DNA from: Cryptomeria japonica
Lineage: Eukaryota; Streptophyta; Pinopsida; Cupressales; Cupressaceae
Assembly (NCBI RefSeq): GCF_030272615.1
Contig: NC_081406.1
Location: forward strand, 477,552,900-477,616,899
Direction of reading: 5' to 3'
Length of the DNA: 64,000 nucleotides
In this document: piece by piece, positions 1 to 11,341 of the stretch
Layout of the letters: each line of letters opens with the position of its first letter
Position numbering within the stretch: the stretch's first letter is position 1
Program-made: the position numbers and the translations under genes
Notes under the pieces: model-generated
Databases searched by the model: none
What the model was told of the DNA's origin: nothing
What the model saw: the letters and a program-made list of their open reading frames with translations, nothing else

Positions 1-469
1 ATAGGTTACACCATAGTGAATTATATGTGGATATTTTATTCCTAAACTTATCTAGAGGTTCATTGTTTTGTATCTTGATTCTAACTTTCTCGTAATCTTT
101 CCAAAAACTTTAAATTCATTTAATCCATAAGGAACATAGGGAAGCTACCAAATATTCTTTAGCATTCCTTGGAACAACTAAGAACAAGTTATTTTTAACT
201 AGTATCTTCCAAGGTTCATCTCCATGAAACACTTTAAGAATCCACTTGACAATTAAGGTATGCCATGTTTTTTTAGGTCATTTAATCCTTCACCGCTTTT
301 GACATTTTTTAAACAATACCATTCCCATTTAACTAAATGTTTTCTCTTTTCTTCCTTTACCTTTAGACCATAGGAATTGTCTAATTTTCTTTTGGATTTT
401 CTTTTTACTTGATTTTATGATGAAAGAATTTTTTGGAAAGTTTGGATTCTTCTTGCCAAATATAGGTAT
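1..469. other. Flank without a recognisable gene
   Basis: AT-rich sequence left of the first LTR. I see no open frame of note, no repeat pair and no RNA gene. It is probably older transposon DNA, but nothing in it proves this. Confidence 0.5.
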
Positions 470-1551
470 TGTAGACACCTAAATTCAACTATTTAAATTT
501 ATCATTAATTCAAGTTCACTTTAACCTCTATTCTTCTTGTTGCAATAATTAATTAAATTATATTTAATCAATTATTACTTAATTAATCAAATTATATTTA
601 ATCAAATATTTCATAATTAATAAAATTATATTTAATTAATTATTCCTTAATTAATCAAATTATATTTAATTTATTATTACCTTCTTCATAATTAATCTTA
701 CAATTAATTATGTGTCTTCTCATTCTTCTAATGTTTGATTAATTTTAATCAATCAAACCCAATCTTAGCCTAAAATCCTAGATTATTCTAATCCCAATTA
801 GTTAATTAATTTCTTAATTAATTAACTAACCCTTTAATTTCATCCCTCATCAACATTTCTTCTAAGTTTTAATTTACCACAACTCCCTAAATCCACATGT
901 GACTAACCCTAATAAATGAATTGCATGCAAATGTCACATTCCCACTTACAAGTCATATTTTGACCAAATAATTTATTTGGTGCTCTCACATGTGTGAGAG
1001 TGGTCTTCCAAAAACACTTTTACCTTTTTTTTTCTATTTGTCATCTCTCCCCTTTTACTCCTCTTCTACTTTGCCACTTTTTTTTACACTTGTCATCCGC
1101 ATGTTCTTCCCAAGATGTGCTCACACATGTGTGAGCACACCTTGCCCTCTTCCCAATAAAAAGTGATCTTTCCAATTCCGCCACTTTATGACATGTCACA
1201 AGGGTATGAATTCAATCCAACTCACCTTATCTCTTGCAACCTTTACACTCCATGCCCCTTTGCATCTTGACCATCCATTCTTCCATAAAAAATCTATGAA
1301 TTTGATTCTTCTCCCTTCACAAAATCATCACTTGCAATCATACCAACCTTATGCCAAAATCAACATCCTAATCTTTATATTGTTATGTTGTTAAGAGCAA
1401 TCCACATATTCCCAAATCAAAAGAGAAAATCAAATGGAATAGGGTGCATCCATTTTGACTCATCAAGAAGGAGATGAAGGTATGAGCTTTTGTTTTGTGT
1501 TTGATTTCATGTCTTATGTATTTAGTTAGCTTATTATTTTCATTTCTTTCA
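470..1551 (+). repeat. Element D: gypsy-type 5' LTR
   Basis: The block starts TGTAGACACCTAAA, the same start as the LTR at 7474, and ends in CA immediately before TTT and a primer-site-like TGGCATGCCTAGTGGGAC. Inside are an AT-rich stretch of TTAATTAA-like words (about 540-840) and two palindromes built on CACATGTG (983-1000 and 1116-1139). No second copy lies in the window, so D is either a partial element or its 3' LTR is elsewhere. The boundaries rest on the terminal dinucleotides and the adjacent primer site only. Confidence 0.6.
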
Positions 1552-1554
1552 TTT

Positions 1555-1572
1555 TGGCATGCCTAGTGGGAC
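1555..1572 (+). other. Element D primer binding site
   Basis: TGGCATGCCTAGTGGGAC begins three bases (TTT) after the LTR end. The same TTT spacer precedes the primer sites of elements A and H, which supports the LTR end chosen. I have not matched it to a specific tRNA. Confidence 0.5.
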
Positions 1573-1985
1573 TTGCATATCTTTGAAACTAATCAAAATT
1601 TTGAGTTTATGTGAACTTTTCATATTCCAAGTTGCTGATCAATGTCTGTGTTTGTACTTATTGAATTTTGTGCTCTTGATTCAACATTTGTGCTTACTTT
1701 ATGCTAGCTATTGTGACTTGTAGGGTTTTGAGTGAAATTGTAATTTTTTTAGCATACTAATGCAGCTTATCTGATTCTCTACTAATCTTTTGTGCTCCTT
1801 GCAAGTTTTTATTTTGTCTAATAGTTTGTTTGTTGGTTTTGTAATGTCATCTTATGGATTTTTGGACTAGGTGATTATTGTAGGTTTACAAATCGACATC
1901 TATGCCTATGGATCAGTACCTACACTAATCGATGTTTGTGCCTAGAATTTGATGTCTCCATGAATGTTAAACTAGGATTTGTTAA
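1573..1985 (+). other. Element D leader, left part
   Basis: Untranslated sequence after the primer site, with recurring phrases such as atcgatgtttgtgcct. Similar phrases (atcgatgtctatgcctgtg) appear at about 11550-11580, on the far side of element C. I infer that both belong to one leader split by the insertion of C. No open frame of note. Confidence 0.35.
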
Positions 1986-2506
1986 TGTTGAATTTTGCAA
2001 CACAATCTTGCAAGATCAAATTGTTACAAGGTGTGTGGCCTTGGTCTCCTTGTGTTGTGCAATGTAACGCTCGGGTTTGTGACATGCCTTAACCACCTCT
2101 TGTGGATTCTATAAGTCTAGTGGTTGTATCAAGAATTAACAGGTCGATCTTTTGGTGCAACGAAAACCACACTTGTAACACAAACAAAAAACTAGAACAC
2201 CTTCCACAAACAAGAGTAACAATAAAAATATTTCATATTTCTCAAAAAAAAATATTATAGGATGAAATCACAATGCATAATGATGTGTTTATATATAGAG
2301 CACACATATTCCCTAAACTAAATTTAGGAGAAATAAAGAAAAAGATTTATGAGCTAAATAAAACTCAACTACAACTAAACTAAAATTAAGCCAATATAAG
2401 CCTAATTAAATAAAATATAAAAAACACCTAATTTTAGCTTGTGAACAAATAAATTAAATGGCTTAATTAGTTAATAATTAGATAAAGTGTTGTAATTACT
2501 CTAAGA
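1986..2506 (-). repeat. Element C 3' LTR
   Basis: Left copy of the C repeat. From about 2176 onward it aligns with the right copy (actagaacaccttccacaaa, then aggatgaaat, then aatttaggagaaataaag). It carries about 150 extra bases (about 2023-2175) that the right copy lacks. The copies are clearly diverged, which marks C as old. Confidence 0.5.
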
Positions 2507-2632
2507 CCCCCATAAGATTAACTTAGGGATAACCTAAAGAGATAATATGAGTGCATGCATGAATGAGTCCTAACAATAAAGACCCGATTAGGTACTCATG
2601 TACAAACTAATGCAAAGAAATTCAATTCTCAT

Positions 2633-4092
2633 CATAGACACCTAAAAATGGTCAACGCTTGCGGAATCATACTTTAACATTGGCACATTGCCTTATTTTA
2701 GGGTTTTTGCGTTGCATTAACATTTCTCCTATGTCACGCACTTGGTCTTTATCATTTGCGAGCATCGAGTCTCTTCTTCATTATTCATTTATCTCGCTCT
2801 CGAATTTGGTCTTGTCGACAACAATCTTCAGTCATGATTTTGGTCAATCTTATCTTGTCGCATCAATGTGCATGCTAATTTGTCATCATTTTGGACATCG
2901 TCAATCCTAATTAGGGTTTTGTCCTCTTTTCAATCTTGTCATCATATGATCGATTTGTCATCGATCATTGTCATTTTCAATCTTGTCATTTTGCAATCTA
3001 TTTTGTCATCGATCCTTGTCTTCTTGTCAATTTTGTCATTTTTGCAATCGATTTGTCATCGATCATTGTCCTTCTCAATCGTGTCAATTTGGATCAATTT
3101 GTCATTGTTCCTCGTCAATTGGCACATTTATCAATCAAATCATTTTATCACATTGTTCCTTTGTTAATCAGAATCATGATCGAGTCAATTATCTTTCATC
3201 AAGACCTAACTGTCATCCTTGCATTTCTAATTCATCTTCTAGGGTTTTATGATTTATTCATTTAATCCTGTTTGTCATTTCTCTCTCAAATAAATTATTT
3301 ATTTATCATAAGTCTTCTCATCACAATTAAATGTTCATTTAATTGGCTAATTATTCCTCTTTTTGTGAATTAATTAATAAATGACAAATTATTAATTAAT
3401 TCACCTAATTTATCTTAATTCCTAATTTTCCTCTTTTTCTAATTTTCTAATTTCAATTTCCTCCTATTTTTCTCCTTATTTCATGGGAATGACATTTCAA
3501 TTTGTCATAATTTGTCATAATTGACAATCAATCAATTTTGACATAGAAAGTTGTCATAATTTTGTCATGAATTATCAATCAATCAATTTTGCATAGAAAG
3601 TGCATAATTTGTCATAATTTGTCATAATTGACATAATTGGTTTGCAATTTCCATTTGAATCTCTTCATGCTAATTTGATTATCTCTCCATTTTGTCTATA
3701 AATTGGATGAATTTCTTCAATCTCAATCTAATAATCACATTATCAATCTAATAATCACATTATCGATCTAATAATCACTTGTTTGAATTACTTTATCGAA
3801 TCAATCACGCTTTGAGTATTCTTGTGTCAATGTCAATCTTGCTTTCACATTAGGTTTATGCACTTGAAGGTGAGATCCACAAACAAAAGGCTATTTGGAG
3901 AAGAAAGAAGGACAATGGAGCCGCATGAAGGAGACATTCGAATCTGCATCTGGTTTGCTTAGTTTTTAGTTTTGAATGTTTTGCTTTCATGTCTCTATTT
4001 AGTGTAATTAGGATTGATCATTGCAATGAGATTTTGTGATTGAGCTATTATTAATACTATTTGCTATGATGATTTCTGATTTCCTAGCTACA
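2633..4092 (+). repeat. Element P1 5' LTR
   Basis: Aligns along its length with 7474-9040 and ends in the same CTAGCTACA. The first 1 kb is about 95% alike by eye, but the last 400 bases differ more from the 3' LTR than the extra fragment at 4198-4610 does. The middle (about 2940-3640) is built from degenerate ttgtcat and atcgat words. Confidence 0.65.
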
Positions 4093-4197
4093 TTAATTCA
4101 AACAAGTGATTTTTTTCAGGACATTTTTCAATTTTTTTAGAGATTTTTTTCAGGACATTATTTGATTATTTGATTTTTTTGGATTTTTTCAGGAGAT

Positions 4198-4610
4198 GAT
4201 CATGCTAATTTGATCATCTCTCCAATTTGTCTATAAATTGGATGAATTTCTTTGATCTCAATCTAATAATCACATTATCAATCTAATAATCACATTATCG
4301 AACTAATCACTTTCCCGAATCAATCACGCTTCAAGTATTCTTGAGCAATCATCTTGTCTACTTGCTTTCATATCATGATCATGCACTTGAAGGTGAGATC
4401 CAAAAACAAAAGGCTATTTGGAGAAGAAAGAAGGACAATGGAGCCGCATGAAGGAGACATTCGAATCTGCATTTGGTTTGCTTAATTTTCAAATCTTGAA
4501 TGTTTTTATTTTCATGTCTTTATTGAGTGTGTTAGCATTGATCATTGCATTTGAGCTTTTGTGATTGAGCTATGACTAATATTGATATTTGCTTTGATGA
4601 TTTCTGATTT
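4198..4610 (+). repeat. Extra copy of the P1 LTR 3' end
   Basis: Repeats the last 400 bases of the P1 LTR (from gatcatgctaatttgatcat to gatgatttctgatttc). It is closer to the 3' LTR at 8628-9030 than to the adjacent 5' LTR: both read cgaactaatcactttccc where the 5' LTR reads differently. It is separated from the 5' LTR by about 105 T-rich bases. It could be the truncated true 5' LTR of P1, with 2633-4092 a separate solo LTR, or the result of an internal duplication. Confidence 0.6.
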
Positions 4611-4876
4611 CATTTCATATTATAAATGTATCAAAAACACATACAAATGCATCCATACATGTTCCACAATAAATAGTGCATAAGTCATCCATTTATGGAA
4701 AATAACATATGTCATAATACATTACATCCCATCATATCGATGCATATCATATCATATGTCACAATAATATCGGAGTACAAAATTGGACTGTCTGTCCTAA
4801 GTATGGCCCGCAAGCTGACTACAAAATGTCAAGCTACATAATGTCCACTGTCCGTCATAAGGAGCATGTGCCTCTG

Positions 4877-7109
4877 TCACTGGGTGCTCCCTCTATCCTC
4901 CTCATCCCGGCCATGTCTCATGGATGATGTCCCTCCTGGTCCTGGCTGTGGTGGTCTCATAGGTCCACTCACCCCCATGCTGCTCAATGACCTTCGAGAG
5001 TGTGCCCAACTCTCTGTCCTCGATCATGCCCGATATGAAGCTGCTCTTTGCTTTGGTGGAACTGCACTCTCATATAGTTTCCTCCAATGGTGTATCTCCT
5101 CTCTGGTCTCTACCAACATTTGTGCCATCTCGCGTGCACTAGCATCCCTAATCGACCCAATATACTCAGTGACTCTCTGTTCTTCTCGGTGTGCCTGAGC
5201 TATTGCTATATCTCGAGCCACTGTGAGTCTGGCTATCTCCACTCTGAACTGATCATTTTGTCTCTCTAATGTCGCAATATGATCATGCTGACTTGCTATG
5301 GTAGCCCTGCACATCTCTATCTCCTCTATGCTAGCTATCTCTGGCTCTATGGGTATATCCTGCAATGCCTCATGCTCACCTGAATCTGGCTCATCCTCAT
5401 CATCCCCCTCCTCATCTCCGTCCTCGTCATCCCCCTCATCCTCATCCTCGCCCTCATCCTCCTCGTCCTCATCATCTCCCTCCTCCTCTCCTGTGAGTGG
5501 GAAGTCCTCCTGTCTCCTAGGTACTAGAATGTTTGGATCTGTCAATGGCACTGGCCGTCGTCATGCAAACCATCTCTCATACTCCTCTGTCATCCTGGCA
5601 TCCACCACATCTGATCTCCAATCCCACTGTCTCTGTTGTAGCTATGTGAAGTCAGCATATGCTATGTGTGGCTGAATCATACTCCCCCACTGACTCGTCT
5701 CTCTGTGAGATCGGGCAAAGTGTGCAGTCCTCCTAGGTACATCCTGCCTCTCTCCAAACTGTCATTTGACTCTCTCTGGCAAGTACATTTCAATCACTCT
5801 ATGGCGATTCACTGGTCGCCCAATCAGGTACCTCTCTTATCTGCAATACGGTAGCTCCTCACTATCATCTGACCATCCTAGGCAATCACGATATGGCCTC
5901 CATGTGAACTCTCTCAATCTGTCTAGCTCATGTTGCCAATACAATATGTATCCAAAAGGACCCTGTCTCAATGCTCCCCCATAGCAGTACACATATGGTT
6001 GATGTGGTACTACCTATCTCTCTATAATCGGTCGACATATGGCTATGTGCTCAAATGCCCATACTTGTAGCAATGTGACTCCACAGCTCAAGGTCTAAAC
6101 TCCCTGATATGCTATCTGATGCAACTGAAAAAACAACATAGCAGGTACACATGGTCCCTATGCATACACCATCCCCTCTGTCGCCATCTGCTCTAGCACT
6201 CTTCCCCATCCAATAGGGAATCCATGTCCTTTTCTGTCTCTTGCTAGTAGACATGCTATCACCACATATCGCCAATCATACTTTGATGCCATGGTCTCCC
6301 AGCCAATCTCCCTCTCTACGATATCCAGATCATCTGCGTCGCACTCAAATAATTTGCATAACACGTCTCTCCCTATCACTGGGTCATACTCTACCTTCTC
6401 CCCATGAATCGGAATGCGGAGAATATGCCATACGTCCTCCAGTGTCACAGTTGCCTCTCCAGTTGCCAGATGGAAAGAGGAGGTCTCTGAATGCCATCGC
6501 TCTGCGAATGCGGTAAGCAGTCCTATATTTGCCCTAATCTCGGGCATGAATGTGACATAGTATATCCCTAGTCCTGCTAATGTATCTCTATCCATGCTCC
6601 TGAGTCTATGTCGTAACATGAAGCAGTCTGGTCGGTTCTCCCACGTGATCAATGTATACTGTCGACTCTGCATCACAATTGGGGCATATTTTGTCAGTTT
6701 TAGGGTTTCCTCCTACAAGTTGCATTTCCTCATTTTCATCCACAAATCAGGGTGTTTTAAAGCTATTCTGACCTATCCTACCCTTATCCCCCCTTTCCGG
6801 ATCATTTGCATGTTGTTTTGACCAAAATTAGGGTTGCCCATGCACTTCTGCGCCCGTGTTCTGCATCCTGTGCCTGTGTATCCCTACACAAGCATAGAAG
6901 ACCCTACACAAGTGCAGGATTCACCCTACACAAGCGCAGGAGTCCCTTTCTGCATCCCTTGTGGGCCCTGCAATGTCATGCAAGCAAGTCAAATTCATAA
7001 AATTGAAAACATGGGTTTTTGAGATACATACCGCTGCTCCTGCATCGTCCGGTCGTCTGAATGTGTGTACACATTCTTTGAGGTGATCTTCCCTTGGAAT
7101 GTTCACCAT
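4877..7109 (-). pseudogene. Plant mobile domain (aminotransferase-like) pseudogene, copy 1
   Basis: The minus-strand reading gives a short first exon (ATG at 7109, ends 7032), a GTATGT donor at 7031, an intron of 318 bases and an acceptor AG at 6713-6714. A long second exon then runs in one frame to a TGA at 4877-4879. The intron is phase 0. Exon 2 carries the PMD hallmarks: AERWHSETSSFHLATGEATV, TLEDVWHILRIP, then LLQVWAFEHI and a tail with YLPERVKWQFG. An acidic Asp/Glu run (about 5400-5500), a coiled coil and a Gly/Pro/Arg-rich end follow. Several in-frame stops interrupt it, the first a TAG at 6158-6160, so it is not functional. PMD proteins of this type (MAIN/MAIL1 family) act in plant nuclei in silencing and are known to travel with gypsy and Mutator elements. 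The start is supported by alignment with copy 2. Confidence 0.75.
6713..7031 (-). other. Predicted intron of PMD copy 1 with short tandem repeats
   Basis: Bounded by GTATGT and TTGTAG on the minus strand. On the plus strand, 6880-6945 holds three imperfect copies of a unit of about 22 bases, CCCTACACAAGYRYAGRA. PMD copy 2 has its intron at the equivalent codon and also fills it with short repeats. Confidence 0.55.
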
Positions 7110-7192
7110 CTCTCTGCAAGTGTCCTTTTCCAGAGCAACAAATTCTCCTCTTTGGCTAGTGCAAATGAGCAATTTTCACTCTCTCTGCCTCA

Positions 7193-7198
7193 TTTATA
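7193..7198 (-). promoter_or_regulatory. TATA box of PMD copy 1
   Basis: TATAAA on the minus strand, 84 bases upstream of the predicted ATG at 7109. It is followed by a CT/GA-rich stretch (ctctctctgcctc on the plus strand). Its position suits transcription of the PMD gene away from the 3' LTR. No other TATA-like site lies in this 300-base gap. Confidence 0.45.
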
Positions 7199-7459
7199 GA
7201 TCTTTGTCAGTGCATAGATGGATGTGCACCCTCTCCATCTCATTCTGGTCATGGTCTTTTGCACCATCAATTGCTTGTCCTTCATGCATCCGATCTCCAA
7301 TTGTCAGTCCGTTCGATCCTATCATTTTTTATCGATCAATTGGCCTCTTTTTTGCATGTTTCCGGCCAATTCCTCGAGGGGGCATGCATATGTCATTGTC
7401 ATTGTCTAGGGAATTTTCATTATTGTTCTTTGAAACAATGCTTAAAATCTCATTGTCTC

Positions 7460-7473
7460 AAAGAGGGGCAAAA
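7460..7473 (+). other. Element P1 polypurine tract
   Basis: AAAGAGGGGCAAAA directly abuts the 3' LTR start TGTAGACACC. Element A has AAAGAGGTGCAAAA at the equivalent place on its own strand. Confidence 0.75.
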
Positions 7474-9040
7474 TGTAGACACCTAAAAATGGTCAATGCT
7501 TGCGGAATCATACTTTAACATTGGCGCATTGCCTTATTTTAGGGTTTTTGCGTCGCATTAACATTTCTCCTATGTCACGCACTTGGTCTTTATCATTTCT
7601 GAGCATCGAGTCCTTCTTCTGGATTCTTCATTTATCTCACTCTCGAATTTGGTCTTGTCGATAACAATCTTCAGTCATGATTTTGGTCAATCTTATCTTG
7701 TCGCATCAATGTGCGTGCTAATTTGTCATCATTTTGGACATTGTAAATCCTAATTAGGGTTCTGTCCTCTTTTCAATCTTGTCATCATGCGATCGATTTG
7801 TCATCGATCATTGCCATTTTTAATCTTGTCATTTTGCAATCTATTTTGTCATCAATCTTGTCGTCTTCTGATCTATTTTGCCATCGATTCTTGTCTTCTT
7901 GTCAATTTTGTCATTTTGTGATCGATTTGTCATCGATCATCATCTTTCTCAATTTGGATCAATTTGTCATTGTTCCTCATCAATTGGCGCATTTTACAAT
8001 CAAATCATTTTATCACATTGGGCCTTTGTTAATCAGAATCATGATCGAGTCAATTATCTTTCATCAAGACCTAATTGTCATCCTTGCATTTCTAATTCAT
8101 CTTCTAGGGTTTTATGATTTATTCATTTAATCCTGTTTGTCATTTCTCTCTCTAGGTTAAATAAATTATTTATTTATCCTAGGTCTTCGAGTCACAATTA
8201 AATATTTAATTAGCTAATTATTCCTCTTTTTGTGAATTAATTAATAAATCACAAATTATTAATTAATTTACCTAATTTCACATCATTCCTAATTTCCTAA
8301 ATTCCTCAATTTCTAAATTCCCTCTTTGTGAATTAATTAATAAATGAAAAATTATTAATTCATTCACTAATTTCCTAATTCCTATTTTCTAATTTTCTAA
8401 TTTTCTAATTCCTAATTTCAATTCTCTCCTATTTTTCTCCTAATTTCATGGGAATGACATTTCAATTTGTCATAATTTGTCATAATTGACAAACAATCAA
8501 TTTTTGACATAGAAATTTCTCATAATTTGTCATAAATTATCAATCAATCAATTTTGCATAGAAAGTGCATAATTTGTCATAATTGACATAATTGATTTGC
8601 AATTTCCATTTGAATCTCTTCATGTTAATTTGATCATCTCTCCAATTTGTCTATAAATTGGATGAATTTCTTTGATCTCAATCTAATAATCACATTATCA
8701 ATCTAATAATCACATTATCGAACTAATCACTTTCCCAAATCAATCACGCTTCGAGTATTCTTGAGCAATCATCTTGTCTACTTGCTTTCATATCATGATC
8801 ATGCACTTGAAGGTGAGATCCACAAACAAAAGGCTATTTGGAGAAGAAAGAAGGACAATGGAGCTGCATGAAGGAGACATTCGAATCTGCATTTGGTTTG
8901 CTTAATTTTCAAATCTTGAATGTTTTTATTTTCATGTCTTTATTGAGTGTGTTAGGATTGATCATTGCATTTGAGCTTTTGTGATTGAGCTATGACTAAT
9001 ATTGATATTTGCTTTGATGATTTCCAATTTCCTAGCTACA
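7474..9040 (+). repeat. Element P1 3' LTR
   Basis: Starts TGTAGACACCTAAAAATGG and ends CTAGCTACA. Like the left copy it holds degenerate ttgtcat words and AT-rich TTAATTAATAAA blocks (about 8160-8360). Flanks ctcat and ctccc do not form a clear target duplication. Confidence 0.7.
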
Positions 9041-10149
9041 CTCCCAATCAAAGCAAAGGATAAAAACCCAGTGGGAGAAAACTCTCTCTAAAAAAGAGAA
9101 AATAAAAAGACTATACTAGTGAAAGAAGGAAAGTAGGAGGACTCAATGTAACCCCCCAAGGAATGCTTCTATCACAATAGTACAGTGAATGTTCACCCCA
9201 TAAGAGAGAGAGAGAGAAAATGAGGATAAAAATTCCCCAATTAAGAAGTAGCTCTTGTACCGATGATGAAAGCATAAAGACGGATCATGATCCACTACCT
9301 ACAAACAACATTTCTCCCTTTAGGAAGAAAAAAATCCATTGAAGATATGATAAGCCACTCCCATACACTAGAAGATGTAGGAATAAAATCAAAATATTGT
9401 CTTTAGAAAGTGCTCAAATATTGTTGTGTCCAAGAAATATGATGATGCCACAAACCAATCAGGTTCATGCCCAATCAATGTAGGGGGTGACAAATTAGGA
9501 ATTTGCAAAAACTAATGAATAACAAGCTCCATGGTTGATAAATATGGGTTGACAACACTGACGAGTTTTTCCAAAAAAGAGGAGAAGAAGGTCTTCAAAA
9601 TAATACTCCAAATATATAACATGAGACTCCACAAACAATGATGATATGTTTGTAAGATAGAAATCCAAAGTAGCTATGTCTGGAAAAACAATGTCTTGCT
9701 ACATTGAATCAATGGTCTTATGCATGAGACAATTCCAATCTGATTAGGAACAATGGAAGATGAAGATGGCTAAGATGGGATCTCAATGTGGAGAGTAAGA
9801 TCATGAAGATAGTCCTATGATCCATCGAACATCCAAAACATGTGATGTATAGAAGCTCCTGTAAAATATCATTATCCAAGGGTATGAAATAAATATATGC
9901 AAGGGGAAAAAGACAATCTATTGTATGATTCTTTAAGAATGGAGATATATGAGGGTCTCCATGCATCTATTAAAGTTGAGTCCAAAGTGTGTGTTTACAC
10001 TCAAGGTACGACAAAGTACACAGTGTCATAATAAACACTAGAACAATTTACACCTACAACATGGTCTATTGTATTACCCCAAGCTGATTTACCTCTTGGA
10101 GTCATTTGTTCAGGTATAAGTCCATACAAATAAGGAAAAATATATAGCT
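9041..10149. other. Interior of element C, no gene resolved
   Basis: No credible open frame on either strand. By position this should be the interior of element C downstream of its gag remnant on the minus strand, but I cannot recognise protease, integrase or RT motifs in it. Confidence 0.4.
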
Positions 10150-10237
10150 ATCTAAAATGTGTCAGGATGTCATGATGCCAAGACTCATAATTGCCCTTTG
10201 CTAGGAGGACAAGTGCAGGATGAATAGAAAAACCCAT
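10150..10237 (-). pseudogene. Copia gag remnant of element C
   Basis: From an ATG at 10237 the minus strand reads about 30 codons that include LLAKGNYESWHHDILTHF. This resembles the N-terminal Gag signature of copia elements, where a short Asn-Tyr-x-x-Trp motif is followed by a helix. A stop follows at once, and downstream frames hold scattered hydrophobic residues with stops. The call rests on this short motif plus the position about 740 bases inside the 5' LTR. It could be chance, but the place and orientation fit. Confidence 0.4.
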
Positions 10238-10971
10238 GATACCTCCTCAAATTAAATAATTAGGCCCAAAAAATATTAGCACATGTAAATAACATTAAAC
10301 ATAATCCTCTCCAACAAACAAATCCATCCCAAGTGCCAAAATATCTAAGTAATTGGGCAATTAGTGAAAACACAAAAATTTGAATAAAATATATATGGGA
10401 AAAAATCTAGAAAAATAAACTTGGGATCTAGATAGAGGACTCTTGGAGCTTTTTAATGATGTCTAGTTTTTGAAAAATAGAGTCCAGATGTGCAAGATAT
10501 GGCCCCAAAAGTAAAAAACTAAAGGCCAAATTTAGAGACCTGGTATGGAAAATTGGAGGAAAATTTGACAAAAAAACTAGCAATATGGTTTGGCACTAAA
10601 ACCAGCGTTTTGACAATATCTCATTTGTGCAATTTTTAATCCGTATGATCAAATTATGACAAAAAATCCAACTACATGTCAATTAGGGTTTGGAAGGCTT
10701 GAAGGGTTTCCAAAAAAAGAAACTTTCTAAAGAGAGAAAGTTTTCAAAAGTAGAATATTGTAAAAAATAGAAAGTTTCCAAAAAAAGAAAGTTTCAAAAA
10801 ATGGAAAATTTTCAAAATAAATTTGACACCCATTTTTCTCCAAATACTGATAAAAAATTGCCCACTTCCAAATCCATACAAGAAGGCAAACTTGGTGACC
10901 CTGTAATGCTCCTAAGAAAAGAAACCCTCAAATCTCAAGAAGGGGTTTGTTGAATCCACACTCTACTACCA

Positions 10972-11341
10972 TGTTCAATTTTGCAACACAAAATTTTACA
11001 ATAGAAGCCTACAAGATCAACCAACAACTAGAACACCTTCCACAAATGGGAGTAGCAAGAGAAATATGCCATAATCCTCAAAAGAAAAAATTATAGGATG
11101 AAATTACAATGCATAATGATGTGCTTAAAAAGAGAGCACAAGGATGCCCTAAACTAAATTTAGGAGAAATAAAGAAGAAGCATGACGAGCTAAATAAATC
11201 TCATCTACAACTAAACTAAAGTGAAGGTAACATTAGCCTAATTAAATAAAAGCTAACAAACACCTAAAATTAACTTAAGTGAAAAGAGAAATTAAAGGAC
11301 CCAATTAATAATAATTAGATAGTGTCCTAATTAATCCAACA
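10972..11341 (-). repeat. Element C 5' LTR
   Basis: Starts TGTTCAATTTTGCAACAC and ends CCAACA on the plus strand. The preceding ctctactacca (10961-10971) reads on the minus strand as a degenerate initiator-Met primer site, which sets the orientation. It shares aligned blocks with 2176-2506. Confidence 0.5.

Larger units (their letters stand above)
2633..9040 (+). mobile_element. Element P1: non-autonomous LTR element with antisense PMD gene
   Basis: Direct repeats of about 1.5 kb (2633-4092 and 7474-9040) flank 3.4 kb that contains no gag, protease, RT or integrase on either strand. The right repeat is preceded by a canonical polypurine tract (7460-7473), so the element reads left to right. 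Its only gene, a plant mobile domain gene, lies on the opposite strand next to the 3' LTR. The tract and the 40 bases before it resemble the 3' end of element A (minus strand, from about 13650 down), which also carries an antisense PMD gene. P1 is probably a non-autonomous relative of A. No primer site follows the left repeat, and the first two bases of that repeat read CA where the right repeat has TG. Confidence 0.65.
1986..11341 (-). mobile_element. Element C: decayed copia-like element hosting P1
   Basis: Two direct copies of a block starting TGTTSAATTTTGCAACAC bound this segment (1986-2506 and 10972-11341). On the minus strand the right copy is followed by a degenerate TGGTATCAGAGC-like site, so the element reads right to left. 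A gag-like remnant lies at about 10237-10150. A purine run (minus-strand ATGGGGG) borders the left LTR at about 2507-2515. Subtracting the inserted P1 element leaves only about 2 kb of interior, too little for pol, so C is internally deleted or non-autonomous. Flanking bases gttaa and gtttc match at three of five positions only. Ends are approximate. Confidence 0.5.

Noticed and set aside
2868-3265. Overlapping open frames in the P1 LTR (similar ones at 7798-8130)
   Set aside because: Low-complexity ttgtcat/atcgat repeats keep several frames open at once; the products have no domain.
5298-5675. Plus-strand Ser-rich open frame opposite the PMD gene
   Set aside because: It is the complement of the Asp/Glu-rich part of the PMD gene; the Ser/Pro composition follows from that and no independent signal supports it.
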